Positions 18,788 to 29,194 of a DNA stretch of 38,205 bases are shown here, in pieces; position 1 is the first letter of the stretch, and each line of letters begins with the position of its first letter. This DNA comes from Salpingoeca rosetta. Taxonomy: Eukaryota > Opisthokonta > Choanoflagellata > Craspedida > Salpingoecidae. The notes under the pieces were generated by a model. That model was given only the letters and a program-made list of their open reading frames with translations. It was not told the DNA's origin and made no database searches. The position numbers and the translations under genes were made by a program. The stretch is taken from NCBI RefSeq assembly GCF_000188695.1, contig NW_004754923.1, positions 979,388 through 1,017,592 of the forward strand. The letters run 5' to 3'.

Positions 18788-21460
18788 ACCTGCGCTCATG
18801 CAGCGACGGGAGTTGTCGCTTGGGCCATAGCACGTGTAGTGGTTGTCACTCCCGCGATGCCCGAAGAAGAACCGGTTGCACGATTGATCCAAGTCACCAC
18901 TGACGTAATACGTGTCAAGCAGGTTAAGGCCGCCGCCGTTGTCATACCCGCGCATGTCCCCCGTGTTCCAGTTACCATCACACTCGGCAAGCGTCGGTGC
19001 AAGGCAGTGAATGTGCACTGAAGCAAAAGCGGACGACAACAATGTACCAAAAGGAAACCCACAGGGTGTGATAGTGAGATTGAGCACAAAGCAAACACAA
19101 GGTATGCCATGCGTACAAGCAGCTGCCAGCACACACACACACACACACACATATGCAACACTCACATGTACGCACACACACATACACTCTCACACACACA
19201 TATTCAGGCACACTCACACACACACACGTACTCACATGTACGCACGCACACACCTACACTCACACTCTCACACACACATACTCAGACACACTCACAAGTA
19301 CACAAGCACACAAGTACACCCATGCAAACCAAGCGTGGTTCGACGCACCTTCATCCAGTGCGAGACCAAGGTCTATTCGCGTGTCCACATACGAGTGGGG
19401 CGTGATGATGTACAAGTTGTTGTTTGTGCAGCCCGACTCGATCTTCCACACGCGAAAGTCAGAGGCTGACGACTTGATGCTGTTGATTTGCACGTCTGAG
19501 AGCTTGCTGAAGGATGACACGAGGTCCTTCGTGGCAATGTTGCCCACGGATCCTATTTCATGTATGACACACACGCGCGCAAACCAAGGTGAGGCGTTGC
19601 CGGGCAATGACAGCCTCTTGTCCGAGGCCTTACTTCATTGTCTCCACATCGCTTCAGAGCAGCGCATGTGTACACACAGACTTCCAAGACCATTCTCGAA
19701 ACAGCATCGTTATGGCCTTGGCCTCACCACTGCAAACACATATGCACACACAAACCTGTGCTGTCATCGGTCCAGCCCACGTAGTTCTGTCCCGGATACT
19801 GAAGCACCTTCGCCCACTTGCCGCCATCGCGCTGGAAGTCACAAAACGCCTGTGCTCCCAAAAGTGGCACATGACGAAGATACTCATCGTTGTCGTGAGC
19901 GCCACCGATACAAAAACACAGTCACAGATGCACACACACTCTCTCTCACACACACAAATACACACACGCACTCATTCACTCACTCACTCACTCACTCACT
20001 CACTCACAAATTCAAACACACACACACACAAATACACACACGCACTCATTCACTCACTCACTCACTCACTCACTCACTCACAAATACACACACACACAAA
20101 TACACACACGCACTCACTCACTCACTCACTCACTCACTCACTCACTCACTCACAAATTCAAACACACACACACACAAATACACACACGCACTCATTCACT
20201 CACTCACTCACTCACTCACTCACTCACTCACAAATACAAACACACACACACACCGTGAAAACGCCGGTGGAGGTGGAAAAGTAGTAGACGCCGTCATCTT
20301 TCGATGTCACTTCGCCGCAGGTGGATGCAGGGGAATCCGGAACAAGGCCACGGCTCGATGCCTGCAGGCAATAGCAACAGCAACACAGCACAAGAAAGAA
20401 CAACGCACACGCACACACACGCACACACACGCACACACACGCACACACCATGAGCTCAGTCAAGCTCTTCTTGACACCATGCCTTGTCACTTAACGCAAA
20501 TCTCGCCTGAGTGTTCAACCTCGCGTGTGAGAGACATTGACTGTCTACCTTTTGGAAAGCTGCAAAGTCTGCTTGCTTGGACAGGATGGTTGAGATCTGG
20601 CCTTGGACTTGCAACAGCGTGTCTGCTTGGCTGGTCTGTGTTGATTCGCTTGCAGAGAGCTTTGACGTGAGCTCGCCCACGACGCCACCCATGCCCTCGA
20701 AGAGCGTGGATACCTCCTGGCTCAGCTCGCCGGTGGCCATGCTGGCCTCCGCGGCGGCTCGGTTCACATGCCGCTGCACATCTTGGATGCTGTCTGTGAG
20801 GCTGGCGTTGACGCCATCCAGGGACGACCACGTGGCGGCGAGAGACGCGTTGATGGCAGCGAAAGAGCGGGCAATGGCCGCCTCCATGGAGCTGAACCGC
20901 GGCACAAGCGCATCCGTCACCACCTCGCTGGTGGTGGAGATTTCGGTGCGCAGCGCGCCCTCCACGTCGGTCACGGTGTCGTTCACGCGCTGCACGTCGC
21001 CCCTTCAAAGCCAGCGTTGGCAGTGTTGACAAAAACGCCCTTGATGTCCGTGACGCTCACGGGATGGTCATTGTTGTTGCTGCTTGCCGTTTTTGGTCTG
21101 GAACACAAATGTCGTTGCCAGCCCTGCAGGTACAGCGTGCCGTTTGCGGGCCCACATCTGCGGGGGCTCCATTTCCGTTGTCGCTGCCGGCAGTGCCGAA
21201 AGCATTTCCCGGCAGGTCTGCAATCACCCTGCGACACTGCCCGGGAACCCGAACTGACAGTTTGAGGGTGGCCGTGCCAGGCCGAGGAAGCCTGGTGAGG
21301 CCTGCACCACGTTCGTCGGCACGGTGGCATTGCTGTTGGCAGCAGCATCGGTGTCACACGTGTCTGCCTCCCTGTGCATTTCACAACACCAAGAAAATTG
21401 CTCCCAGTACCCCAGCACGAGTGCCAGCAGCACCGACACGCGCGCAGTCACGCCACACAT
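17775..21460 (-). CDS. Secreted coiled-coil protein with fibrinogen-like modules (copy 1)
   Basis: Likely exons (minus): 21460-20549, 20361-20254, 19849-19756, 19552-19349, 19017-18790, 18648-18558, 18288-18057 and 17929-17775. The first exon encodes a signal peptide (MCGVTARVSVLLALVLG), a Cys-rich head and a coiled coil of about 150 residues. The next four give a fibrinogen-like module: DDGVYYFSTSTGVFT, AFCDFQRDGGKW, VWKIESGC and NRFFFGHRGSDNHYTCYG. Then come a Cys-rich piece (CSLCQS, CTCG) and a shorter second module (SQAYYLRAGD, GFCDQTGADGGWLKVLHG) ending in FVKPFSEF. This suggests an oligomeric extracellular lectin-like protein, inferred from architecture. Problems: about 21000-21425 carries many one-base insertions relative to copy 2, which break the frame. 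The junction after 18790 (phase 1 into 0) and the one after 18057 (phase 2 into 1) do not match. The last three exons may therefore be mis-modelled. Confidence 0.65.
18736..18781. repeat. (CA)n tract at the left breakpoint of the tandem duplication
   Basis: About 23 CA units. Sequence to the right of this tract recurs from about 29188 onward, while sequence to the left does not recur. It therefore marks the left edge of the duplicated unit, inside an intron of the fibrinogen-like gene. Confidence 0.85.
19955..20252. repeat. Intronic minisatellite, four higher-order units of (CTCA)n plus CA-rich spacer
   Basis: Blocks of repeated ACTC/CTCA tetramers alternate four times with a spacer containing AAATACACACACG or AAATTCAAACACACAC. 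The duplicated copy at about 30360-30516 has only two such units, so the array has gained or lost units since the duplication. Confidence 0.85.
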
Positions 21461-21634
21461 TGTGTATGTGTCTGTGTCTGTGTCTGTCTGTGTCTGTGTG
21501 AGCAGCTGGTTGCGGTGGGGAAGGGGCAAACAACAAAACAACAGCTTGCTTCTTGCTTGCTTGCTTCTTGTGATTTGAAAACAAAACTGAAATCAGTTCA
21601 AATCGGGAGCTTTTGTCAGAATTGCATTTCCTGA

Positions 21635-21888
21635 TCAGAGGCCACACAGAGCAACCTGCAGCAGCCAACACCAACATCATCAGCATCGGCACAAGCGTCT
21701 GTGCAGGCTGAGGTGCTGCAATCGTTGATGGCACTCGTGCGTCGCCACCATGCACTTGCTGCAGCTGGCAGGCACAACAGGGTGGTGATGGCGGCGATGG
21801 TGGTGATGGTGAAGTGGCATCGGTGCAGAAGAAGCAGCACGTGCAGCGGCAACAGGTGCCGCGTCGCAGGATGAGGGATTGGGGGTGG

Positions 21889-21964
<76 letters not shown>

Positions 21965-23547
21965 AGAGATGAACACACCACGTGCGGGTAGCCGAGGCGT
22001 CAAAGGAAGCGACGGTCACGGCAACATTGAGGGAGGAGATGGTAGTGAGGCCAAGCTGGATGGTGTACTCGATCTGGCACCAGGGGCCGTGCAGCAATGG
22101 AGGGATGGTGTTGGCAGCAAGGCGCAACGAGGGAAGGCGCACACACAGAGGGGAAGGACGGAAACAAAGGGCGGAGAGAGAGACACGCGCATGCACACAC
22201 AGCACATACACACACAGAGGCACAGCACACAGACACGCAGCACACAGCAAAGAGACATACACGACACCTTTTGCACAGCGTTGATGCAGCGTTGGGTGGA
22301 TGCGTTGTAACGGATGGTGCAATCACCATCACATCCACCTGTAAAGGCAAAGCAAGGGCGGGAAAATGTCATGCGGGGTCATGTGAGGTCATGTGAAGTC
22401 ACAGACAATGAGACACTCATACACACACACACACCAAACACTCCTCACACACACACCAAACACTCCTCACACAACACATCACACACACAGACACATACAC
22501 ACAAACACTTCCTTACACTACACACACACACACCACACACAACACCACATCACTTCCCACTTCCTCCCTCCTCCTTCCCAAGGTCTCGACTGACTGTAAG
22601 AGATTTGGATGTTGGTTGTGATGCCTGTGTATGTTGCAAGGACCGCGGCGTCTGCTGGGACCGGCACATCAAGGTCGCCACCAGGACTGCACATTGCCCA
22701 AACACGCTCGGCATCGTCTGCCGCTGGGATGATGCGGGTGCACGTGCCTGGCGCAGACGCAAAGAGGCGCGTTGGATTGCGTGGTGCACCCCCCTTCCTG
22801 CAGCGTGTCGGCGGGAAAAGGCAGCGGTGTGAGCGTCGTGCTGTCCTGCGTGATGTACACGATCGCGCCATACGTGACGTAAAAGGGGAAAGGGTCTTGG
22901 CGTGGGATGGTGTTGCGTGGCGGAATGAAGATGGCCTCCTCCGGCGTGTACTGCAGCGTCTCGAGGCTGAAGGATATGGGGTGGGGGCGTGCAGCGTCTG
23001 CGAATGCCTGGAACGCGGCGTCATTGAGCGGCGTGCGCGGCTCCCTGAACGAGATGCGGTCATTTGTGTTGTCGACCAGCACGCACGCGATGCTGCTGCC
23101 CTCTGCTGCTTGGATGGCCTGGTTTCTGCCCTCGTTGGTGACGAAGAAGTCGTCGTACACGCACCTGCGCAAGGGCTTGATGTCTGGCGTGTTGCAGTAG
23201 GCAAAGCGCACTTTCACCAGCGTCGTGCATGACGGATCACAGCAGCAGTTTGCGTTGCACTCCGCCGTGAGATCGCATGGGCACTCGGCAAACGAGGATG
23301 CGCATGGATCTCAGCTCCGCACCTGCGCAAACGCGGGCGGCGTTGTTGTTCAAGTTGCTGACAGTGCACTTGTTAAGTTGCTGTTACTGCAGCTGTTGTG
23401 GTGGTCGTCGTCGGAAGAGTGGTGGTGGTGGTGGGTGTTCTGGGAAGCTGCAGGTGCAGCCATGGGCACAGCAGCAGCAACAACAACAACAGCGACAAGA
23501 ACAGCCACCACAGCACCTCTGCGGCACATCGATGCACGTCGAACCAT
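21635..23547 (-). CDS. Tectonic family ciliary transition-zone protein (copy 1)
   Basis: Likely exons (minus): 23547 to about 23370, 23309-22595, 22338-22268, 22073-21982 and a tentative last exon 21888 to about 21635. Exon 1 encodes a signal peptide (Arg-rich start, then a Val/Ala core ending PAAS). Exon 2 opens with the family signature CPCDLTAECNANCCCDPSC, followed by VKVRFAYCNT, the long beta-rich domain and QISY. Exons 3 and 4 give CINAVQK-IEYTIQLGLTT, matching the C-x-N-x-V-x-x-x-x-Y-x pattern of tectonics. Tectonics act in the MKS/B9 complex at the ciliary transition zone, controlling ciliary membrane content. Near 22795 a C-run has one base more than copy 2 and shifts the frame inside exon 2, so this copy needs one correction to read through. 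The last exon is uncertain; one frame of copy 2 there ends in a hydrophobic tail. Confidence 0.78.
21890..21960. repeat. (CA)n microsatellite in the last intron of tectonic copy 1
   Basis: About 35 CA units. The equivalent tract in copy 2 is at 32176-32245. In the transcript it is a (GU)n tract about 20 bases after the donor. Confidence 0.95.
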
Positions 23548-24048
23548 GGCCGTGCCCATACGGAGACAAGACAGAGACAGTCCGCCGACGACACAGCAAA
23601 GCAGACAACTGCTGTTGCCGAGGAATCATGGAAATCATCTTCATTTTTCGGCCTGTGGTTTGCCATTTTCCCTCGCTCGGTTTTTCAAAAACGAAACACC
23701 ACCAACATCAACCACCACCCGCGACAAGACAACAAGACAATCGCAGACACTCAAGATGACAGCCGCGCAGGCTTCGACACCGGTGAGGCCATCTGACAAA
23801 GTGTGGTGGGCCATTGAGGGCTGAGCAAGCGATGGAGAGGGAGCCGTTCAACGTGCCTTGCAGCACGCAGCATGTGCAACGGTGACGGCCCAGCATCACT
23901 TGTTGTCGAAGCACTTGCCTGCTAGCACAAATGCGCGCGCTTTTTGAGTTGCTCACACATGTACGCCTGCACACACGCACACACACACACACACGCGCGC
24001 ACATATGATGGACGATGCAAGGGAGAGGATTCAAACAACAGTACCGCA
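23548..24048. promoter_or_regulatory. Upstream region between tectonic (-) and nuclease-kinase (+) genes, with a possible 5' UTR exon
   Basis: The divergent start region is conserved in both copies. A plus-strand ATG at 23756 begins MTAAQASTP followed by a GTGAGG donor at 23783. Splicing to the acceptor before TACCGCAATG (about 24041) would put it out of frame with the main ATG at 24049 and stop soon after. I read 23756-23782 as part of a 5' UTR exon carrying a short upstream ORF. The same arrangement is at about 34071 in copy 2. A small (CA)n and CGCG patch lies at 23968-24002. Confidence 0.45.
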
Positions 24049-24901
24049 ATGTCCACCTCTCAAAAGGGGAAAACCAAAGAGCCTGAGCTCATGACAAGCC
24101 TGTCGACAAACGACGTGAGTTATTGTTTGGGTTGTGTGCGAACGTGTGGCGATAGCCCGAGAGGGCGCGTGTATGAGTGTCTGGCTATGTGCATGTACAT
24201 GTGCGCACCTGTGTATGTGTGAGTGTGTGCACCTGTGTATGTGTGAGTGTGCACCTGTGTGTATGTTTACGTTTGTGTATATGTATGTGTGTGTGCATAT
24301 GTGTGTGCATGTGTGTGCGTTTGAGTGTGCATATGTGTGTGTGCGTGTGTGCACTCGGAAACCATCATCAACACGCTCTTGGCGCCAAAATTGTCTACGT
24401 GCACACCAGCCATAATCTCACTTTGTGGGCACCTGCTGTACTTCGTCCAATCGACCCGCCCTTCTTGCTTTCAGGCTGGCGTTCTTGCGCGCGCATATCT
24501 GCAAGCAGCAACAGACGAGTACAACAACCTTTTGGGGGACGCTCAGCTAGGCCCCGACTCAGACTACCAAACCTCTGTTGAGCAGATCAAAACAATCGCC
24601 GCCAAGTACAAGCTCAAAGCCTTTCCTCTGTCACCGAAATCTGAGGCACAGCAATACGTCAAGAGCTTGCTGGAGAAGCCCTTCACCGACAACATCAAGG
24701 ACCTGCTCCAGCAAGTCCGCAGTGTGCTGGATGAAACGACGCCGACGCCACAGGTGACCTTGAGGGTTGCAAAAGGGTTCCTGAAGAAGCTTGACAACGT
24801 GACACGCAAAGGGCTGTCCGAAGAGCAACGGCAGTTTCGACAAGGTGCGCCTGTCTCACTCTGCCTTGAATGTGCGGCTGTGTTACCAAATGAGCTGATG
24901 C

Positions 24902-24967
<66 letters not shown>

Positions 24968-27485
24968 ATCAGTGTTGTTAGATTACTGCGAGCAGCCCTG
25001 TGCATGAGCACCCTGGTTGACTGACACGTTGCTGGCAGATTGTTTTGAACTCATACTGGCTGTTTGGTGTGGTTCGTGGCAGATTTGGAGTCAAGCGTAA
25101 CCCCCAGCAGCGCTGCCAAGGAGAAGGAGAAGAACAAGGATTCGGCCCACAGAACAGTCTATGCGCAGCCGTTCTCTGCCGAGCTTCTCTGCCCCAACTG
25201 GCACCTGCACAACGAGGGGTTTCAACGGGCAGTCGATCAGGGCACAAAGAGGGGTAAGGTCGTTGTCGAGCATGTGTTTGCTTGCTGTGTACACGTGTAC
25301 ATGTGAGCGTCCTTTTCACGAGAGAACGTGGCATGTGTGTGTGTGTTTATGTGTCGGTGTTGATGCATGGTGGTTGGGTCTTTGGCACTCGTGCGCGGGT
25401 GTGCTGGCACTGGAAGGGAATGTCTCTCTGTCGCTCACACCAACGCTGCACCATGCACGCCCACCGCACTGCAGGCTTTTCTGGCGTATTTTGCACGCCA
25501 GAGACGCGGTTCAACGACCGCATGAAGATACCTCTGCTCAAGGCTTGTGGTGATGCAAAAGTGGACGTCAAGAGCCATGCATCATTTGAGGCCGACACCG
25601 CTGTTGTCGCCGACTATGTTGTGCGTCTGATGTCAAACCTTGACTTCTACCCGCTGTTGCTTGAGCTCAAGACCGATGGCAGCCAGCCGACGCAGGATGC
25701 TGCCAAGGCGCAGGTGCTGGAGTACGCATCACGGGCCATCAAGTCTGCGGGGCCGCAATGGCGTAAGTTGAAGGGGTATTTGTTTCCCTTTGCCATCACC
25801 GTCTGCGGGCAGAACGTGTCCGTGTACGCGTGCACGCTGGGCGATGAGGTGCACGGCAAGGAGGCCTTTCCCAGCGTCCTCCACACAAAACTTTGCGACA
25901 CCAAAGTGAGTTGCCACCGCATGTGCGAACAGAGAAGAAGGGTGTGCGTTGTGTGTGTGTGTGTGTGTGGCACACATGCTCCTGCGCGTGTGCATGTGCA
26001 GTTGCTATCGACTGGCTGTCGCCTTGTATACTGCTAATTGTCGTTGGACATGGCGCTCACATTGGTTTCCTGTGCTGTGGACTGTAGTTGGAGAAACTCG
26101 GGAATGTCATTGAGTGGCTGCTTGACAAAGAGCACATGGCGCATTACGAGAATATTGCCGCCATTGCCCAGGTAGCCGTCGCAGGAGTGATTTGATGCCC
26201 ACTTACTCTGTTGCCTGCTTGTCTTCTTGCTGTCTTGCTCGCCTGCTGTCTTGGTATTCTGCCATCATGACACACCTCGCACACAAACGCATATGCACAC
26301 ACAAATCCTGTGTGCGTGCGTGTATCGTCTTTCTTTCGTTCAACAATCAACAATGATACTCACTTCCGCACTCGCACACACACACACACATACGCCATGG
26401 CACAGGGAAAAGGGAGCGGTCTCACCTCCATTCTGGAGCACAGAGTCTGCAATGTGTCATCTACAGCTGACGGTGGTGCGCGCAACAACAGTGGCAACGG
26501 CGACACCAACGACAGCGCTGATGGGGATGTGCAGAATGAGGAAGAGCGCGACAAGGCAGCCACGCAGACCGACACAGCAGACAACGGCAAGGAGGGGCAT
26601 CAGCGTCAGCAGCTTGCGGTCACCAAAGCAGCACGGGCGAGGTCTGCCAAAGTTGCCACGACATACGAAATGTGCGTCTACAAAGGCGATGAGGATACGG
26701 TCACGGTTGCATTGGTGAACGGCGAGGTGTTGAAGGTGTGCGGCGGCCACGAGATTGGCGCTGCCAAGGAGGCTAGCAACGAACGGAAAGGCTGGCAACA
26801 CGTCTATCCAGAGGAAACGGTGAAAGTGCACGAGCGGTCACGCCCCGTGTTTGCCTGTCCCGACCTATCGAAGCATATAACGGGCGCGGGCACCGACGGC
26901 AAGAAGGCGCTTCTTGGCACGGGCATCAAGGACGAAGCGGGGCTTGCGGCCGCTGCTGAGTACCTCCTCCGCTTGTCGGAACGGGATCTATGTCACCGTG
27001 ACATTCGCTCGCACAACATCCTGCGCAACGGCTGCATCGTCGACTTTGGTTTCCTCTGCAAGGCTCGCTCGCGGGATGAAGCACAGGCCCCCCCTTCGTC
27101 GCTTCCCGAATCTTACTCCACGCGGCTGCGGGAGCGCCCTCGCAAGTGGCTGCTGCATCACGACGCAGAAGCGATTCCTGCAGACGTTGTTCTGGATTGG
27201 GAATCGCTGCTGTTTGCATACGTATTCTCCTCCACTTCTCTCTCTGATGCCATGTACCGGTTGCTTGAGGGCAAGGCGTTCCTGTTGCAGTGGCTGGAGG
27301 CCAAGTTGGCCAAGTTGGACAAGGACGAGAAGCAGGCGACAGCAGCTCTGCAGGACAAGAGCGACTACGACAAGAAGAAGGAGACAGCAGCGCTGCAGGA
27401 CAAGAGCGACGACGACAAGAAGAAGGAGGAGACAGCAAAGCTGCTGCGCAACATTATGCAGCACATTGCTTGCGCGTACTTCTAA
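24049..27485 (+). CDS. PD-(D/E)XK-nuclease-like plus protein-kinase-like fusion (copy 1)
   Basis: Exons: 24049-24114, 24475-24844, 25083-25253, 25475-25905, 26088-26171 and 26406-27485. All are GT-AG and in phase, giving 733 residues. Residues 23-145 form a helical N-terminal domain I do not recognise. Residues about 204-345 contain DTAVVADYVV, FYPLLLELK (Glu266-x-Lys268) and AKAQVLEYASRAI, the spacing of a PD-(D/E)XK nuclease-fold core. Residues about 450-690 look like a protein-kinase-like fold: GEVLKV (Lys484 as the beta-3 lysine), the catalytic loop HRDIRSHNIL (571-580) and DFG at 587, then VVLDWESLLF. The tail is a charged repeat (ETAALQDKSD) ending LLRNIMQHIACAYF. Nuclease-like plus kinase domains are joined in some fungal FunK1-type and Crinkler-type proteins; kinship here is inference. 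No signal peptide is seen. Activity of either domain is unproven. Confidence 0.8.
24904..24965. repeat. (GT)n microsatellite in an intron of nuclease-kinase copy 1
   Basis: About 31 GT units, located about 60 bases after the donor at 24845. The homologous tract in copy 2 is at about 35191-35260. Confidence 0.95.
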
Positions 27486-28562
27486 ATGGAGTGCGCTGCG
27501 TGTGTTTGTGTGTGTGCGTGTGGGTGGGTGGGTGTGGGTGTGGGTGTGGGTATGTGGGTGTGGGTGTTTGGCTTGGACAGAGTGGGAGAGCGCGCACGTG
27601 TGTGTATGAGTGCGAGAAGGTTCATGTGTGTGCGTTGTTTGAATGGATATGCGTGTGTGTGTGTGTGTGCGTGTGTTGTGGGGCTGGAGACGATGATGGT
27701 TGCTTCCCTCTCTTTAAAGCGACCCTCGAGCAGTGTGTTCTTCGTGTTATGTGTGTGAATTGTGCTGCATTAAATGGCCCTACGCCGTGAATCCTCCTAC
27801 AATCAATCGCACACACATACACAACAACACAACAACAACAACAACGCCGCTCACCAACAGTGTTTACTCGGCCACCGTCACATCTGCTGCAAGTAGAGCA
27901 AGCACGTGTGCGAATGTATTGCCACACGTTCAAACGCGCACAACCCCCGACATTGAAGTGCGCTCGCTTGCTTTGACAACCCAGCGGGCGAGCGGGTCAA
28001 AGTGCTTGACTGCAAGGCAAGACAGTGGTGCCGCTGTCGCTGTCGCGTCGTCGGGATGTTTGTGTGTGGTGTAGTTTTCTTACTGTTCCCCTCGAATTCA
28101 ACCCGCCCCCTTTGCGCAAGTGTTTGGGCGTTTGTGCTCAATATTCAGCAGCGTTGGACTGCTGTCTTGGCGACGTAGTGTACTGTACACCGTTTCTTTT
28201 GTGTGGATCTTCTCTGCCTTGCCATCAGCTTCCCAGCACGCTTGACTTGTGTTTTCAACCAACAGTGCAAACAAATCAACCACGCCAAAGACAGGCAAGG
28301 CCGTACGCAGCAAGGAACCACAACAAAATCACGTGCAATTATGTAAAATACAGACACGCACACCATCAGGCAATTCCAATGCACCCGTTTACAACGGCAT
28401 TATCTGATCCGAACCTAGCTGAATGCAACAACGCACACCTCACACAAACAAATACACGCACCACAGCGCATCAAACATGCAATCGCTCATCCAACACACG
28501 CGCACGCAAGCGTGCACCAGCATCACCACCAACAAACAAGCAAACAAGCTACACACGGCAGA
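27486..28562. other. Intergenic stretch with no visible gene
   Basis: 1077 bases of GT/GGGT-rich sequence (27500-27680), then mixed sequence with small ACA-type repeats. Open frames are short and lack family features on both strands. The first about 100 bases resemble the sequence after the second nuclease-kinase copy. Confidence 0.6.
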
Positions 28563-28831
28563 TCAGTCGTCGAGACTGAAGGGAGGGTATTCGCCTGTGA
28601 CGGTGTGTGGAGTTTCATCTTCATCGCCGCCACCAAGTGATGGGGGCAGGGGACTGCTGGGCTGGCGTGGCTGCCACGGTGACAGACCAAGATAGCTCTG
28701 TATGCCGCACACGCCGTGCACATTCACACGAGATGTGTGAGAAGACAGCGCACAAACAGCGTATCAGACACGCAGACAGGGAAACATTGCACTGGGCACG
28801 ACTGCAAGGCTGCACACAAAGGTACACGCGG

Positions 28832-28892
<61 letters not shown>

Positions 28893-28988
28893 ACACCACA
28901 CCACACCACACACACGTCTGGCTTGATGACGTGCACAGCGACGCTGAGCTCACGGTTGATAACGAGCATGGCAGCATCGTTCCCGAAT
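28563..28988 (-). CDS. Last two exons of an unidentified minus-strand gene
   Basis: Exons 28988-28916 (phase-2 entry) and 28697-28563 join in phase 0. They encode FGNDAAMLVINRELSVAVHV, then IKPD, followed by a Pro/Ser/Asp-rich tail ending YPPFSLDD and a stop. I do not recognise the protein. Upstream exons are missing. To the right lies (CA)n, then the truncated second fibrinogen-like gene, whose nearest exon ends in phase 1 and so does not splice in frame. In a tandem-duplication model this is the 3' end of a gene whose 5' part should lie past the right end of unit 2, outside the window. Confidence 0.45.
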
Positions 28989-29087
28989 CTGAGAGGTAAA
29001 ATACACGAAAACAAATGAACGCCCGTGAGGGGACGTGGGGTGGGTTGCACACGGGTATCAAAAGTTTCAGGCACCTGACAAAGAGCA

Positions 29088-29112
29088 CACACACACACGC
29101 ACACACACACAC

Positions 29113-29187
<75 letters not shown>
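29088..29187. repeat. (CA)n tract at the junction between duplication units
   Basis: About 100 bases of CA with a few CG interruptions near the left end. Sequence right of it matches unit 1 from about 18782. Sequence left of it has no match to the region left of 18736. Confidence 0.9.
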
Positions 29188-29192
<5 letters not shown>

Positions 29193-29194
29193 AC

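Larger units (their letters stand above)
18782..29187. other. Unit 1 of a ~10.4-kb direct tandem duplication
   Basis: The segment holds a fibrinogen-like gene body (-), tectonic (-) and a nuclease-kinase gene (+), then about 1.7 kb ending in two exons of another minus-strand gene. Near-identical sequence follows at an initial offset of 10405 bases (18790 matches 29195). Later indels change the offset, for example 27485 matches 38091. The stretch 27486-29187 would recur beyond the right edge if the unit is complete. Long runs are identical in exons and introns, so the event is recent. Confidence 0.9.

Noticed and set aside
19955..20252. CRISPR-like appearance of regular repeats with spacers
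   Set aside because: The spacers are themselves CA-rich and nearly identical, the repeats are tetramer runs, and the DNA is eukaryotic intron.
28025..28579. Plus-strand 184-residue ORF
   Set aside because: It has no recognisable domain, His/Thr/Asn-rich composition toward its end, and it overlaps the reverse-strand exon with better splice support.
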